Source: Corynebacterium sp. UBA2622
GTDB taxonomy: Bacteria; Actinomycetota; Actinomycetes; Mycobacteriales; Mycobacteriaceae
Length of the DNA stretch: 24,654 nt
Reading direction: 5' to 3'
NCBI RefSeq assembly: GCF_002339505.1
Contig: NZ_DDJO01000022.1
Span: 1-24,654 of the forward strand
The stretch's first letter is position 1, and each line of letters begins with the position of its first letter. The position numbers were made by a program, and so were the translations under genes. The notes under the pieces were generated by a model. It ran no database searches. It was not told where the DNA came from and saw only the letters and a list, made by a program, of their open reading frames with translations. Positions 16,681-24,109 of the stretch are shown here, in pieces.

Positions 16681-18191
16681 CAGAAGATTCCCTCCGGGGT
16701 TGCGGGAGCCTTGGCGGCGGCTTCCTCGGTGACGACGATGTTGAGTTCGCGCAGGTCGGTCAGGGTCTCAAGGCCCTGGGCTGCGGCGAGGAAGCGGTCC
16801 TGCTCCTCCGGGGCGACAACACCCTCGGCGAGGGTGCGGAACTTGCGGATGTAGTCCTCGCGGCCGAACGGGCGGGCGCCGAGCGGGTGGGCGTCGGCGA
16901 CAGCCATCTCGTCCTCGATGACGGAGCCGTCCTTGAAGGTGACCACGGCCTTGGCACCGAAGGCCTTCTCGTTCGGGTCGGTGGAGTGGTAGCGGCGGGT
17001 CCACTCCGGGTCCTCGACGGTGGAGATCTTATGCCACAGCTCGACCGTCTCGGGGCGGTTGGCGCGCTCCGGGGTGTAGGAGTCGACGTGGTGCCAGGTC
17101 CCGTCCTCGAGGGCGACGGCGAACATGTACATGATGGAGTGGTCCAGGGTCTCGCGGGAGGCCTTGGGGTCCATCTTCTGGGGGTCGTTCGCACCGGTGC
17201 CGATGACGTAGTGGGTGTGGTGCGAGGTATGCAGGACGATGGACTCGATGTCGGCGGTGGACTTGCCGGCGTCGGCGATGGTCTGCTTCATGCGGCGCGC
17301 CAGGTCGATCGGGGCCTGCGCCTGGTACTCGGCGGAGTGCTCCTTGGTGTAGGTCTCCAGGATCGCGCGCTTCTCCTCGCCGTCGGCCGGAAGCGGCACA
17401 ACGTAGGTGCGGTCCGGGGAGTGGAGCAGCCAGGCGATGACGCCGTCCTCGCCCTCCCAGATGGGGGCCGGTGCGCCCTCGCCGCGCATCGCGCGGTCAA
17501 CCGCCTCGATGGCCATCTTGCCCGCGAATGCCGGGGCGTAGGCCTTCCAGGAGGAGATCAGGCCCTTGCGGGACTGGCGGGTGGCGGTGGTGGTGTGCAG
17601 GGCCTGGCCGACCGCCTGGTAGATGGTGTCCACGTCGAGGTCGAGCATGGAGCCGATGCCGGCGGCCACCGAGGGGCCGAGGTGCGCGACGTGGTCGATC
17701 TTGAACTCGTGGAGGGAGATGCCCTTGACCAGGTTGACCTGGATCTCGTAGCCGGTGGCGATGCCGCGGATCAGGGCCTTGCCGTCGAGGCCCTTGTGCT
17801 GCGCCACGGCGATCATCGGCGGGATGTTGTCGCCGGGGTGGGAGTATTCGGCGGCCAGGAAGGTGTCGTGGAAGTCGAGCTCGCGCACGGCGGTGCCGTT
17901 GGCGAGGGCCACCCACTCGGCGGAGTAGTTGCCGTCCACGCCGAAGATCAGCGCGCCACCCTTGTTCACCGGGTGGGCCTGGGCCATGACGCGTGCGGAG
18001 GTGACGGGGCGGCGGGCGTAGGATGCTACGGCGACGGAGGCGTTGTCGATGATCCGGTTGATGATCATCTCCTTGGTGTCCTCCGGGACCTCAACCGGGT
18101 CCGCGGCGACCTTGGCCACCTTGTAGGCGAGGTGCTCCTCGATCGGGAATTCCTCCGCGGAGCGGTGGGTACGTACTTCGTGGTTGATCAT
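16680..18191 (-). CDS. prpD: 2-methylcitrate dehydratase (MmgE/PrpD family)
   Basis: PrpD dehydrates 2-methylcitrate, feeding the isomerisation step before PrpB. The 503-residue protein shows MmgE/PrpD features: NKGGALIFGVDGNYSAEWVA, ELDFHDTFLAAEYSHPGDN (near 104-122), and a C-terminal lobe with DPNEKAFGAKAVVTF. It needs no iron-sulfur cluster, unlike the AcnD route; no acnD/prpF is present here. ATG 18191 has GAGGAG about 11 nt upstream, a rather long spacing. It is the first gene of the prpD-prpB-prpC operon and faces prpR across a 167-bp AT-rich divergent region. Its end overlaps the prpB start by one nucleotide. Confidence 0.95.
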   Translation of the reverse strand: MINHEVRTHRSAEEFPIEEHLAYKVAKVAADPVEVPEDTKEMIINRIIDNASVAVASYARRPVTSARVMAQAHPVNKGGALIFGVDGNYSAEWVALANGTAVRELDFHDTFLAAEYSHPGDNIPPMIAVAQHKGLDGKALIRGIATGYEIQVNLVKGISLHEFKIDHVAHLGPSVAAGIGSMLDLDVDTIYQAVGQALHTTTATRQSRKGLISSWKAYAPAFAGKMAIEAVDRAMRGEGAPAPIWEGEDGVIAWLLHSPDRTYVVPLPADGEEKRAILETYTKEHSAEYQAQAPIDLARRMKQTIADAGKSTADIESIVLHTSHHTHYVIGTGANDPQKMDPKASRETLDHSIMYMFAVALEDGTWHHVDSYTPERANRPETVELWHKISTVEDPEWTRRYHSTDPNEKAFGAKAVVTFKDGSVIEDEMAVADAHPLGARPFGREDYIRKFRTLAEGVVAPEEQDRFLAAAQGLETLTDLRELNIVVTEEAAAKAPATPEGIF

Positions 18192-18358
18192 GGGGTGACA
18201 TGCTCCTCACGTCGCGAGTTTCAATGGTGCACCTCATAGTAGGTCCGCAACTATGGCGCCCGTCATTTTTAAAAGTGTAAAATTATGCGGTAGAAAACAG
18301 ACGGTTTTGTAAAACCGGCAAAATTACAGTTCAGCGGGCAGAGAGGGCGGGTCCACGG
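18192..18358. promoter_or_regulatory. Divergent prpD / prpR control region
   Basis: The 167-bp gap is notably AT-rich against its neighbours. It holds TGTAAAA at 18276-18282 and 18308-18314, and a related GGCAAAA at 18317-18323. The second lies in the perfect palindrome CGGTTTT-GT-AAAACCG (18302-18317). On the minus strand TACTAT (plus 18236-18241) is a possible prpD -10 box. On the plus strand TAAAAT (18278-18283) could serve prpR, so the first repeat would overlap its promoter. GAGAGGG (18341-18347) precedes the prpR GTG. Binding by PrpR is inferred, not shown. Confidence 0.55.
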
Positions 18359-19642
18359 GTGGCGAAGCACTTCGCGGGGGGCAAAATTCGGACGCTGCGC
18401 CAGCAGCGCGGTTTCACGCAGATGGACATGGCGAAGCACCTCGGCATTTCCACCAGCTACCTCAACCAGCTGGAAAACGACCAGCGCCCGCTCACCGTCT
18501 CCGTCCTCGTCCAGCTCTCGCGCACTTTCAACCTGGACCCGACGTACTTCTCCGGCGACGACGAGCGGCGCACCGTCGCGGAGCTCACCGGGCTTCTGCC
18601 GGCGGTGCCCGGCGACGTGCTCACGGACGTCGCCACGCGCTATCCCGCCCTCGCCGACGCGATCCTCGCCCTCCCCGACACCCTCGGGGGTGCCGTCCGC
18701 AACCCCTACGTGGAGGTTCGCAACTTCTTCCAGGAGAACCGCAACTACTTCCACGACCTCGATGTCAACGCCGAGGAGCTCGCCGGGCGGGCACGCGGCA
18801 GGCAGCTGCGGCTCACGCGTATCGCCTCGGCCTTCGACCAGGACCTCGGTTACACCGTGCGCTTCAACCAGCCCACGGAGGGACCGCGCTCGCAGCTCGA
18901 CCCCGTCTCGCGCGAGGTGCGGCTGCGCACGGGGTTGACGGAGGCACAGCAGTGCTTCGAGCTCGCCTACCATTACGGCTCGCTCACGCAGGGCGCGCTT
19001 ATCGACGCCCACCTCGACGCCCACCCCGGAACCGCCGGCCAATCCCCGGCCCGCGGCATCGCCCGGCACGGCCTGTGCCAGTACTTCGCCGCCGCCGTAA
19101 CCATGCCCTACGCGGAAATCCTCGAGACCGCGGAGGAAACGCGCTACGACATCGAGGTCGTCTCCGCGCGCTTCGGCACCAGCTTCGAGTCCACCTGCCA
19201 GCGGCTGGGCACCCTCCAGCGCCCGGGGGCGGGGGCCGTGCCGTTCTTCTTCATCCGCACCGACCGGGCGGGAAACATCTCCAAGCGGCAGTCCACCACG
19301 TCGTTCCCCTTCGCGGTGTCCGGCGGAACGTGCCCCCTGTGGGTGGTGCACCGGGCCTTCGACACCCCAAACCGGGTGACGCGGCAGCTTTCCGTCATGC
19401 CCGACGGGGAGGCCTACCTCTGGGTGGCACGCATGGTGCAGGGCCCCACAGCGGGCTTCGGCGCCCCGCGGCAGGAAAACGCGGTGGCACTCGGGTGCGA
19501 CCTCGCCCACGCGGGCCGCCTGGTCTACGCGGACGGGCTGGACCTCTCCCCCGCCTCGGCCACCCCCATCGGGCCGGGCTGCGAGACGTGCCCCCGCACG
19601 CGCTGCCCCCAGCGGGCGTTCCCGGCGCTGCGGCCGGGCTGA
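18359..19642 (+). CDS. prpR: PrpR/RamB-type short-chain fatty-acid transcriptional regulator
   Basis: The GTG at 18359 gives 427 residues. An XRE helix-turn-helix lies at about 8-60 (IRTLRQQRGFTQMDMAKHLG, then YLNQLENDQRPLT). A middle region like the degenerate IrrE/ImmA-type domain of the ScfR family follows, then a C-terminal DUF2083-like region (SFPFAVSGGTCPLWVVH). The end carries Cys408-x2-Cys411-x4-Cys416 in CETCPRTRCPQ. Mycobacterial PrpR has been reported to bind acyl-CoA and hold a 4Fe-4S cluster through C-terminal cysteines, so redox and acyl-CoA sensing is likely. Divergence from prpD makes control of the methylcitrate operon the natural role. RamB, the acetate regulator, is a close paralogue, and sequence alone does not fully separate the two. 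Confidence 0.85.
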   Translation: MAKHFAGGKIRTLRQQRGFTQMDMAKHLGISTSYLNQLENDQRPLTVSVLVQLSRTFNLDPTYFSGDDERRTVAELTGLLPAVPGDVLTDVATRYPALADAILALPDTLGGAVRNPYVEVRNFFQENRNYFHDLDVNAEELAGRARGRQLRLTRIASAFDQDLGYTVRFNQPTEGPRSQLDPVSREVRLRTGLTEAQQCFELAYHYGSLTQGALIDAHLDAHPGTAGQSPARGIARHGLCQYFAAAVTMPYAEILETAEETRYDIEVVSARFGTSFESTCQRLGTLQRPGAGAVPFFFIRTDRAGNISKRQSTTSFPFAVSGGTCPLWVVHRAFDTPNRVTRQLSVMPDGEAYLWVARMVQGPTAGFGAPRQENAVALGCDLAHAGRLVYADGLDLSPASATPIGPGCETCPRTRCPQRAFPALRPG

Positions 19643-19652
19643 GGGAGCCCGG
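19634..19652. terminator. Compact terminator overlapping the prpR stop codon, shared with lpdA
   Basis: A perfect 7-bp stem, CCGGGCT (19634-19640) with AGCCCGG (19646-19652), has loop GAGGG. The prpR TGA (19640-19642) lies inside it, and the lpdA stop on the other strand begins at the next base (19653). It can stop transcription from both convergent genes. Confidence 0.6.
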
Positions 19653-21059
19653 TTAGTCCAGGTCGGTGTTGGTGACCAGGCGGCGGGCGGCCTCGGTGAT
19701 CGAGCCCGACAGCGACGGGTAGACGGCCATGGACTCCGCCAGCTGAGTCACCGTGAGGTTGTTGGTCACCGCGATGGTCAGCGAGAGAATGAGCTCCGAG
19801 GCCGTCGGCGCGACGATGACGCCGCCGAGGACCTGGCCGGAGCCCTTGCGCGCGAAGAGCTTGACAAAGCCGTGCTGCAGGGAGCGCATCTTGGCGCGCG
19901 GGTTGGTGGAGAGGTTGAGCTTGATCACGTCGGCATCGACCTCGCCGTTGGCGATCTGCTTCTCGCTCACGCCCACCGCGGCGATCTCCGGGCGGGTGAA
20001 CACCGCGTTGCCCACCGTCTTCAGGCGCAGCGGCTCGACGCCCTCGCCGAGGGAGTGGTGCATGGCGATGCGTCCCTGCATTGCAGCCACCGAGGCCAGC
20101 GGCATGAGGTCGGAGCAGTCGCCCGCCGCGTAGATGCCGGGCACGTTGGTGCGCGAGACGCGGTCGACGTGGATGTGGCCGGAGGGGGTCGTCGCCACGC
20201 CCGCGCCCTCGAGGTTGAGGTCGGCGGTGTTGGGGATGGAGCCGATGGACATCAGCGCGTGGCTGCCGCGGATCTCGCGGCCGTCCTTGGTCGTCACGAC
20301 GACGCCATCGCCGGTGTTGACCACCGAGTCCGCGTAGGCGTCCTTGACCAGGGACACACCTCGCTCGGCGAGGACCTTCTCCAGCACGTCGGCGGCGTCG
20401 GCGTCGTCGTGCGGCAGGATGCGGCTGCCGGACGACACCATGGTCACCTTGATGCCCAGCTCGGCGAAGGCGGAAACCATCTCCGCACCGGTCACGCCGG
20501 AGCCGACCACGATGAGGTGCTCGGGCTGCTCAATGAGGTCGTAGATCTGGCGCCAGTTGAGGATGCGCTCCCCGTCCGGCTCCGCGCCCTTGAGCACGCG
20601 GGGGTTCGCGCCCGTGCACACGAGGACGATGTCGGCGTCGAGGCGCTCGAACTCGCCGTTCGGATAGGTCACCTTGACGCTGTGGGTGGTGTGGCCTGTC
20701 TGGGACGTCGAGAAGCACCCCTTGCCCCGCACGATCTTCACGCCGGCGCGCTCCAGCTGGAGGCGGATATCGCGCGACTGCTCGGAGGCGAGCGCCACCA
20801 CGCGGTTGTTCAGCGCGGTGAAAAGGAGGCGGGCCTCACCCAAGCCGTGGTTGAGGCCCATGTCGTCCGCGCGGCGCAGGTCGGTCTTGATGTTCGCGCC
20901 CGCGATGAAGCCCTTGGAGGGCACCACGTCAAGGTTGATGCCGGAGCCGCCGATGCCGCGATCCTCCACCAGGGTGATGTCCGCGCCGTACTTGGAACCC
21001 ACAAGCGCGGCCTCGTAACCGGCCGGGCCACCACCGATGATGACGATCTTCTTTGACAC
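19653..21059 (-). CDS. lpdA: LpdA-type FAD pyridine-nucleotide oxidoreductase lacking the redox cysteines (NAD(P)H:quinone type)
   Basis: The protein has 468 residues from GTG 21059, with AAGGAG about 10 nt upstream on the minus strand. The longer frame to 21140 adds unconserved residues and lacks such a site. The FAD fold is clear: IIGGGPAG (7-14), a second nucleotide loop VVGSGVTGAEMVSAF, and GIYAAGDCSD. Where true lipoamide dehydrogenases have GGTCxxxxCxPSK, this reads GGSGINLDVVPSK: Gly40 and Val45 replace both cysteines. The C-terminal HP motif reads VYPSLSGSITE, without the catalytic histidine. It therefore cannot act as a disulfide reductase. M. tuberculosis LpdA (Rv3303c) has the same losses and reduces quinones. 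It is convergent with prpR. Confidence 0.9.
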   Translation of the reverse strand: MSKKIVIIGGGPAGYEAALVGSKYGADITLVEDRGIGGSGINLDVVPSKGFIAGANIKTDLRRADDMGLNHGLGEARLLFTALNNRVVALASEQSRDIRLQLERAGVKIVRGKGCFSTSQTGHTTHSVKVTYPNGEFERLDADIVLVCTGANPRVLKGAEPDGERILNWRQIYDLIEQPEHLIVVGSGVTGAEMVSAFAELGIKVTMVSSGSRILPHDDADAADVLEKVLAERGVSLVKDAYADSVVNTGDGVVVTTKDGREIRGSHALMSIGSIPNTADLNLEGAGVATTPSGHIHVDRVSRTNVPGIYAAGDCSDLMPLASVAAMQGRIAMHHSLGEGVEPLRLKTVGNAVFTRPEIAAVGVSEKQIANGEVDADVIKLNLSTNPRAKMRSLQHGFVKLFARKGSGQVLGGVIVAPTASELILSLTIAVTNNLTVTQLAESMAVYPSLSGSITEAARRLVTNTDLD

Positions 21060-21217
21060 CTGGTTCTTCTCCTTTTCGTGGCGCATGCGCCACCATGTCG
21101 TTCCCGCAGCTCCTGCCGCGTTTGTTACGGGGAATCCCACGGGGCTACCGGGGGCAATTGACCCTCTCCGCCCTATACACCACGCACGCGGGCGGGGGCG
21201 GGGATTTCAGTCTAAAA
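21060..21217 (-). promoter_or_regulatory. lpdA upstream region with a 16-bp perfect palindrome
   Basis: The palindrome GTGGCGCATGCGCCAC (21078-21093) sits directly upstream of the lpdA ribosome site (minus-strand AAGGAG at about 21070-21075). On the minus strand TATAGG (plus 21172-21177) is a possible -10 box. No reading frame here looks real, so lpdA may have its own promoter apart from the upstream amidohydrolase gene. Confidence 0.45.
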
Positions 21218-22417
21218 TCAGCTGCCAGTGTACAGGGCGCCCCCATCACTTGCGACTGCAGCGAAGTACTTGTCCACGAGGGAGCCGAAAAGGCGCACAC
21301 CCACTCCGATGCACCGCTCGTCGACATCGAGGTCTCCGCGGTGCAGGTCCTGCTTCGCACCCTTGCCCGACCAGGCGCCGAGGCGCACCATCGAACCGGG
21401 AACGTGCTCCAGGTACCAGGAGAAGTCCTCGCCCCCCGAGGACTGCTGCGCCGCCACGACGGCGTGGGGGTCGATCGCCCGCCCGGCGGAGACGATGAGG
21501 GCGGTCGCCACGTCGTCGTTGAGCACGGGCGGGACGCCCCTCTCGTAATTCAGCCTGAAGCCGCACCCGGTGGGAGCGACGATCTGCTCGATGAGCTCCG
21601 AGACAAGGGACTCCAGGCCGCGCCAGGTGGCGATGTCAGCGGTGCGGATCGTGCCGCGCACGATGCCGCGCTCCGGAATGGCGTTCGCGGCGATGCCGGC
21701 TTCGACGTTGCCGAACACGATCACGGTGCCGGTGCGGGGGTCGATGCGGCGCGACAGCAGCGCCGGCAGCTGTGTGATCAGCGCCCCCAGGGCGTAGACC
21801 ACATCCGCCGTCATCTGCGGCCGCGAGGTGTGCCCGCCCGGCCCGGTCACCTCGACGCTGAGGATGTCGGCCGCGGAGGTGATCGCCCCGGCGCGCACAC
21901 CGATCTGGCCCACGCGCAGGGTGGGCTCCACGTGCAGGGCGTAGATGGCCGCGACGTTGTGCAACCCACCCCACTCGATCACGTCCACGGCCCCGCTGCC
22001 CATGACCTCCTCGGCCGGCTGGAAGATGATGCGGATGCCGCAGGGCAGCTCCACCTCCGCCAGCGCGCAGGCCAGCGCCAGCATGATGGTGGTGTGGATG
22101 TCGTGGCCGCAGGCGTGCGAGACACCGGGTGTGCCCGAGGCGTACTCCAGGCCCGTCAGTTCCGCAACACCCAGTGCGTCGATGTCGCCGCGGAACGCCA
22201 GCCGGTCACCCGACTTCGGCCCGAGATCGACGTACAGGCCGGTTCCGGGGAACGGCACGGGGCTCAGCCCGTGGTCCGTGAGCACGTCGGAGATGAACCG
22301 GGTGGTGGCCACCTCGTGGTTCGACAACTCCGGGTGCGCGTGCAGGTGGCGGCGCCAGCCGATGACCGTGTCACGGTTCTTCTCCAGCCAAGCGCTGACA
22401 TCGGCGGCTACGCGCAC
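21218..22417 (-). CDS. M20-family amidohydrolase/aminoacylase (N-acyl amino acid or peptide deacylase)
   Basis: The start is GTG 22417, with an ideal AGGAGG six nt upstream on the minus strand; it encodes 399 residues. M20D signatures are HLHAHPELSNHE (24-35), FRGDIDAL (75-82), the metal-binding ACGHDIHTT (102-110, Cys103 and His105), FQPAEE (132-137), ALHVEP near 160-165 and GGEDFSWYL near the end. Such enzymes use two metal ions to hydrolyse N-acyl amino acids, hippurate-like amides or small peptides in the cytoplasm; the exact substrate is not predictable. The open frame extends upstream to 22999, but that part is antisense-like to the regulator gene and was left out. It corresponds to the amiA-like gene near lpdA in C. 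glutamicum, as I recall. Confidence 0.9.
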   Translation of the reverse strand: MRVAADVSAWLEKNRDTVIGWRRHLHAHPELSNHEVATTRFISDVLTDHGLSPVPFPGTGLYVDLGPKSGDRLAFRGDIDALGVAELTGLEYASGTPGVSHACGHDIHTTIMLALACALAEVELPCGIRIIFQPAEEVMGSGAVDVIEWGGLHNVAAIYALHVEPTLRVGQIGVRAGAITSAADILSVEVTGPGGHTSRPQMTADVVYALGALITQLPALLSRRIDPRTGTVIVFGNVEAGIAANAIPERGIVRGTIRTADIATWRGLESLVSELIEQIVAPTGCGFRLNYERGVPPVLNDDVATALIVSAGRAIDPHAVVAAQQSSGGEDFSWYLEHVPGSMVRLGAWSGKGAKQDLHRGDLDVDERCIGVGVRLFGSLVDKYFAAVASDGGALYTGS

Positions 22418-22475
22418 GGTCTTCCTCCTGTTGCAGTGGTCGGGGCGTTCGGGGTGCCCCATCTGCGGGGAAAGT

Positions 22476-23003
22476 CTACCAAGCACGCCTTTCAGCACGT
22501 AAAGCGCGCGTGGGGGCGGGGAGGCCGGGGGTGTGGGCCGGGCCGGGCGCCTGAGCGGCGCCAGCCGGGCCGGTTGCACCCGGAAAAACCTCGAGCGCCA
22601 GCTCGAAGCCCGGCGGGTCCTGCACCGGTCCGGCGATGAGGTAGGCCGCCTCGAAGCGGGCGGTGTCCTCGGGGGCGCTCGGCCAGACAACGGCCACCTC
22701 GGGCAGGGCCCCGGCGCGCTCGCGACACCTCTCCCCCACCGCCTCGCCCACCCCGGGGAGAAGTGCCGCCGGCGGCACGTGCAGGGCGTGGGCGAGGCGG
22801 TAGAGGGTTGACAGCGTCGGGTCGGCACTGCGGGCGCAGTTGTAGTGGTTGCGCTCGAGGTTGGAGATGAGGCTTCGCGAAACCCCGGACAGCTCCGCAA
22901 GCCGTCGCTGCGTGAGCCCGCGCATGCCACGCAGCGTGCGCAACCGCGCCGAGAGCGCGAACCCGTAACTGGCCCAGTACATCTGCGGCAACACGCCAAC
23001 CAT
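22476..23003 (-). CDS. XRE-type helix-turn-helix transcriptional regulator
   Basis: The start is ATG 23003, with CAGGGG just upstream on the minus strand; it encodes 175 residues. The HTH_3 domain spans about 19-83: ARLRTLRGMRGLTQRRLAEL, then SGVSRSLISNLERN, then DPTLSTLYRLAHALHVPPAALLPG. The C-terminal part (about 84-175) is proline/alanine-rich, without a recognised ligand domain, and ends ALRAERRAW. A second methionine at 22982 (MYWASYG) is possible but lacks a good ribosome site. The gene lies 67 nt downstream of upp and 58 nt upstream of the amidohydrolase start, all on one strand, so it may control one of these. Its target is unknown. Confidence 0.82.
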   Translation of the reverse strand: MVGVLPQMYWASYGFALSARLRTLRGMRGLTQRRLAELSGVSRSLISNLERNHYNCARSADPTLSTLYRLAHALHVPPAALLPGVGEAVGERCRERAGALPEVAVVWPSAPEDTARFEAAYLIAGPVQDPPGFELALEVFPGATGPAGAAQAPGPAHTPGLPAPTRALRAERRAW

Positions 23004-23070
23004 CACAGCCCCCTGCTGCTCGTGCCGTACGTCCCCCCGGGGGCCGGCCCCCGTAACGAGCCTGAGGCTA

Positions 23071-23706
23071 CTACAGGTTGATGTTGCGCGGGCCGTACAG
23101 GCGGTCTCCCGCGTCCCCGAGCCCCGGCACGATGTAGGCGTCGTCGTTGAGGTCCGGATCGATGGCGGCCGTGACCAGCCGGATCGGCGCCCCGAGAGCC
23201 TCGAGCTTCGCGACGCCCGGACGGGCCGAGACCATGCACACGCAGGTGATGTTGTCCGCTCCCCGGTCCTGGAGGAGGCGGATGGCGTGGACGAGGGAGC
23301 CGCCCGTGGCAAGCATCGGGTCCACGAGGAAGACGGGCTGGCCGGACAAGTCCTCCGGCAGCGCCTCGAGATACGGCACGGGCTCGTGCGTTACCTCGTC
23401 GCGGGCCAGGCCGATGAAACCGACCTGCGCGTCGGGGATCATGGACAGGGCGGGATCAATCATGCCGAGCCCCGCGCGGATGACCGGAACGATGATCGGG
23501 GGCTGGGCCAGCCTCTGGCCCTGGGTGGTGGCCACCGGGGTGGCGCACTCGAAGTTCTCGACCTCCAGGCCGCGGGAGGCCTCGTAGATGAGCATCGCGC
23601 CGAGGTCGGCGAGGGCGGCGCGGAACGCGGCGTTGTCGCTGCGTGCGTCGCGCATGATGGTCAGCCGGGCGGCGGCGAGCGGGTGGTCGACGACGGTGAT
23701 GTCCAT
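23071..23706 (-). CDS. upp: Uracil phosphoribosyltransferase
   Basis: Upp joins uracil to PRPP to give UMP in pyrimidine salvage. The 211-residue protein starts MDITVVDHPLAAARLTIMRD and shows YEASRGLEVE. The PRPP-binding loop is VDPMLATGGSLVHA (about 127-140), and the C-terminal uracil-binding part is GLGDAGDRLYGPRNINL. All are standard, and the length is normal. I chose ATG 23706 because family proteins begin with MDI or similar; ATG 23715 would add three residues (MVG). The ribosome site is weak. Its leader contains a nested hairpin (23721-23759) shared with the divergent gene pair. The XRE regulator follows 67 nt downstream. Confidence 0.96.
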   Translation of the reverse strand: MDITVVDHPLAAARLTIMRDARSDNAAFRAALADLGAMLIYEASRGLEVENFECATPVATTQGQRLAQPPIIVPVIRAGLGMIDPALSMIPDAQVGFIGLARDEVTHEPVPYLEALPEDLSGQPVFLVDPMLATGGSLVHAIRLLQDRGADNITCVCMVSARPGVAKLEALGAPIRLVTAAIDPDLNDDAYIVPGLGDAGDRLYGPRNINL

Positions 23707-23773
23707 GCCCACCATGCTAACGCCCCGCACGCACAGGCAGTGAACCACTGCGCGGGGCGGGAAGGGAACCTTT
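23707..23773. promoter_or_regulatory. Divergent upp / EspC-like gene spacer with a nested two-stem hairpin
   Basis: The outer stem CGCCCCGC (23721-23728) pairs with GCGGGGCG (23752-23759). The inner stem GCAGTG (23737-23742) pairs with CACTGC (23746-23751) around loop AAC. The right arms abut, so the stems could stack, leaving an 8-nt bulge (23729-23736). The whole spacer is only 67 bp, so promoters for both sides must overlap this structure or lie in the flanking genes. Confidence 0.45.
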
Positions 23774-24109
23774 GTGCGTGGTGCGCCGTCCAATACGGCC
23801 ATGAGGTCTCCGCTAGAAGCCCCGCTCACCACGTTCCTGATCGACCCCGCCGCGGTGTCGTCACTGACCGCCTCTCTGCGCGCCGACGCCTCCGCGCTCG
23901 TCCCGCTCGCCACCTGTGGCCCGCCCGCCGTGGGCCCCGTGCGCGCCTTCGCCGACGCCTTCAGTGCGGCAGTGGCAAACGTCAACGCAAGCAACGATGC
24001 CCTCCGCGGGGAGGCGGTGCGGCTGGCAGATGTCATGGACACCACCAGTGATGCCGCCGTCAACGTTGATTCCCGCCTGGGCCGTGCCCTGGAGGTGCAG
24101 CTGCCGTGA
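23774..24109 (+). CDS. Small helical protein, possible EspC/WXG-like type VII secretion-associated protein
   Basis: The protein has up to 111 residues. GTG 23774 has GAAGGGAA about 7 nt upstream; an in-frame ATG at 23801 gives 102 residues starting MRSPLEAPLTTFLIDPAAV, which may be the biological start. After FLIDPAAVSSLTASLRADASAL comes a second long amphipathic helix (VGPVRAFADAFSAAVANVNASN) and a third (LRGEAVRLADVMDTTSDAAVNVDSRL). The 'hDPxxh...h..hR..A..L' start and all-helical, roughly 100-residue make-up resemble EspC-type ESX-associated proteins. No WxG motif or signal peptide is present. The following gene overlaps by 4 nt (GTGA). The family assignment is inference from pattern only. 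Confidence 0.55.
   Translation: MRGAPSNTAMRSPLEAPLTTFLIDPAAVSSLTASLRADASALVPLATCGPPAVGPVRAFADAFSAAVANVNASNDALRGEAVRLADVMDTTSDAAVNVDSRLGRALEVQLP

Noticed and set aside
21053..22639. A 528-codon plus-strand open frame opposite the M20 amidohydrolase
   Set aside because: The minus-strand frame has all M20 motifs and a perfect ribosome site; this one is its shadow.
22418..22999. N-terminal extension of the amidohydrolase frame up to 22999
   Set aside because: Residues are Arg/Pro/Ala-rich and overlap the XRE regulator in another frame; GTG 22417 has AGGAGG at ideal spacing and starts where homology begins.
23039..23052. GGGGGCCGGCCCCC palindrome between upp and the XRE gene, considered as a terminator or operator
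   Set aside because: It has no free loop beyond CCGG, no T tract, and simple GC composition; chance is likely in this DNA.
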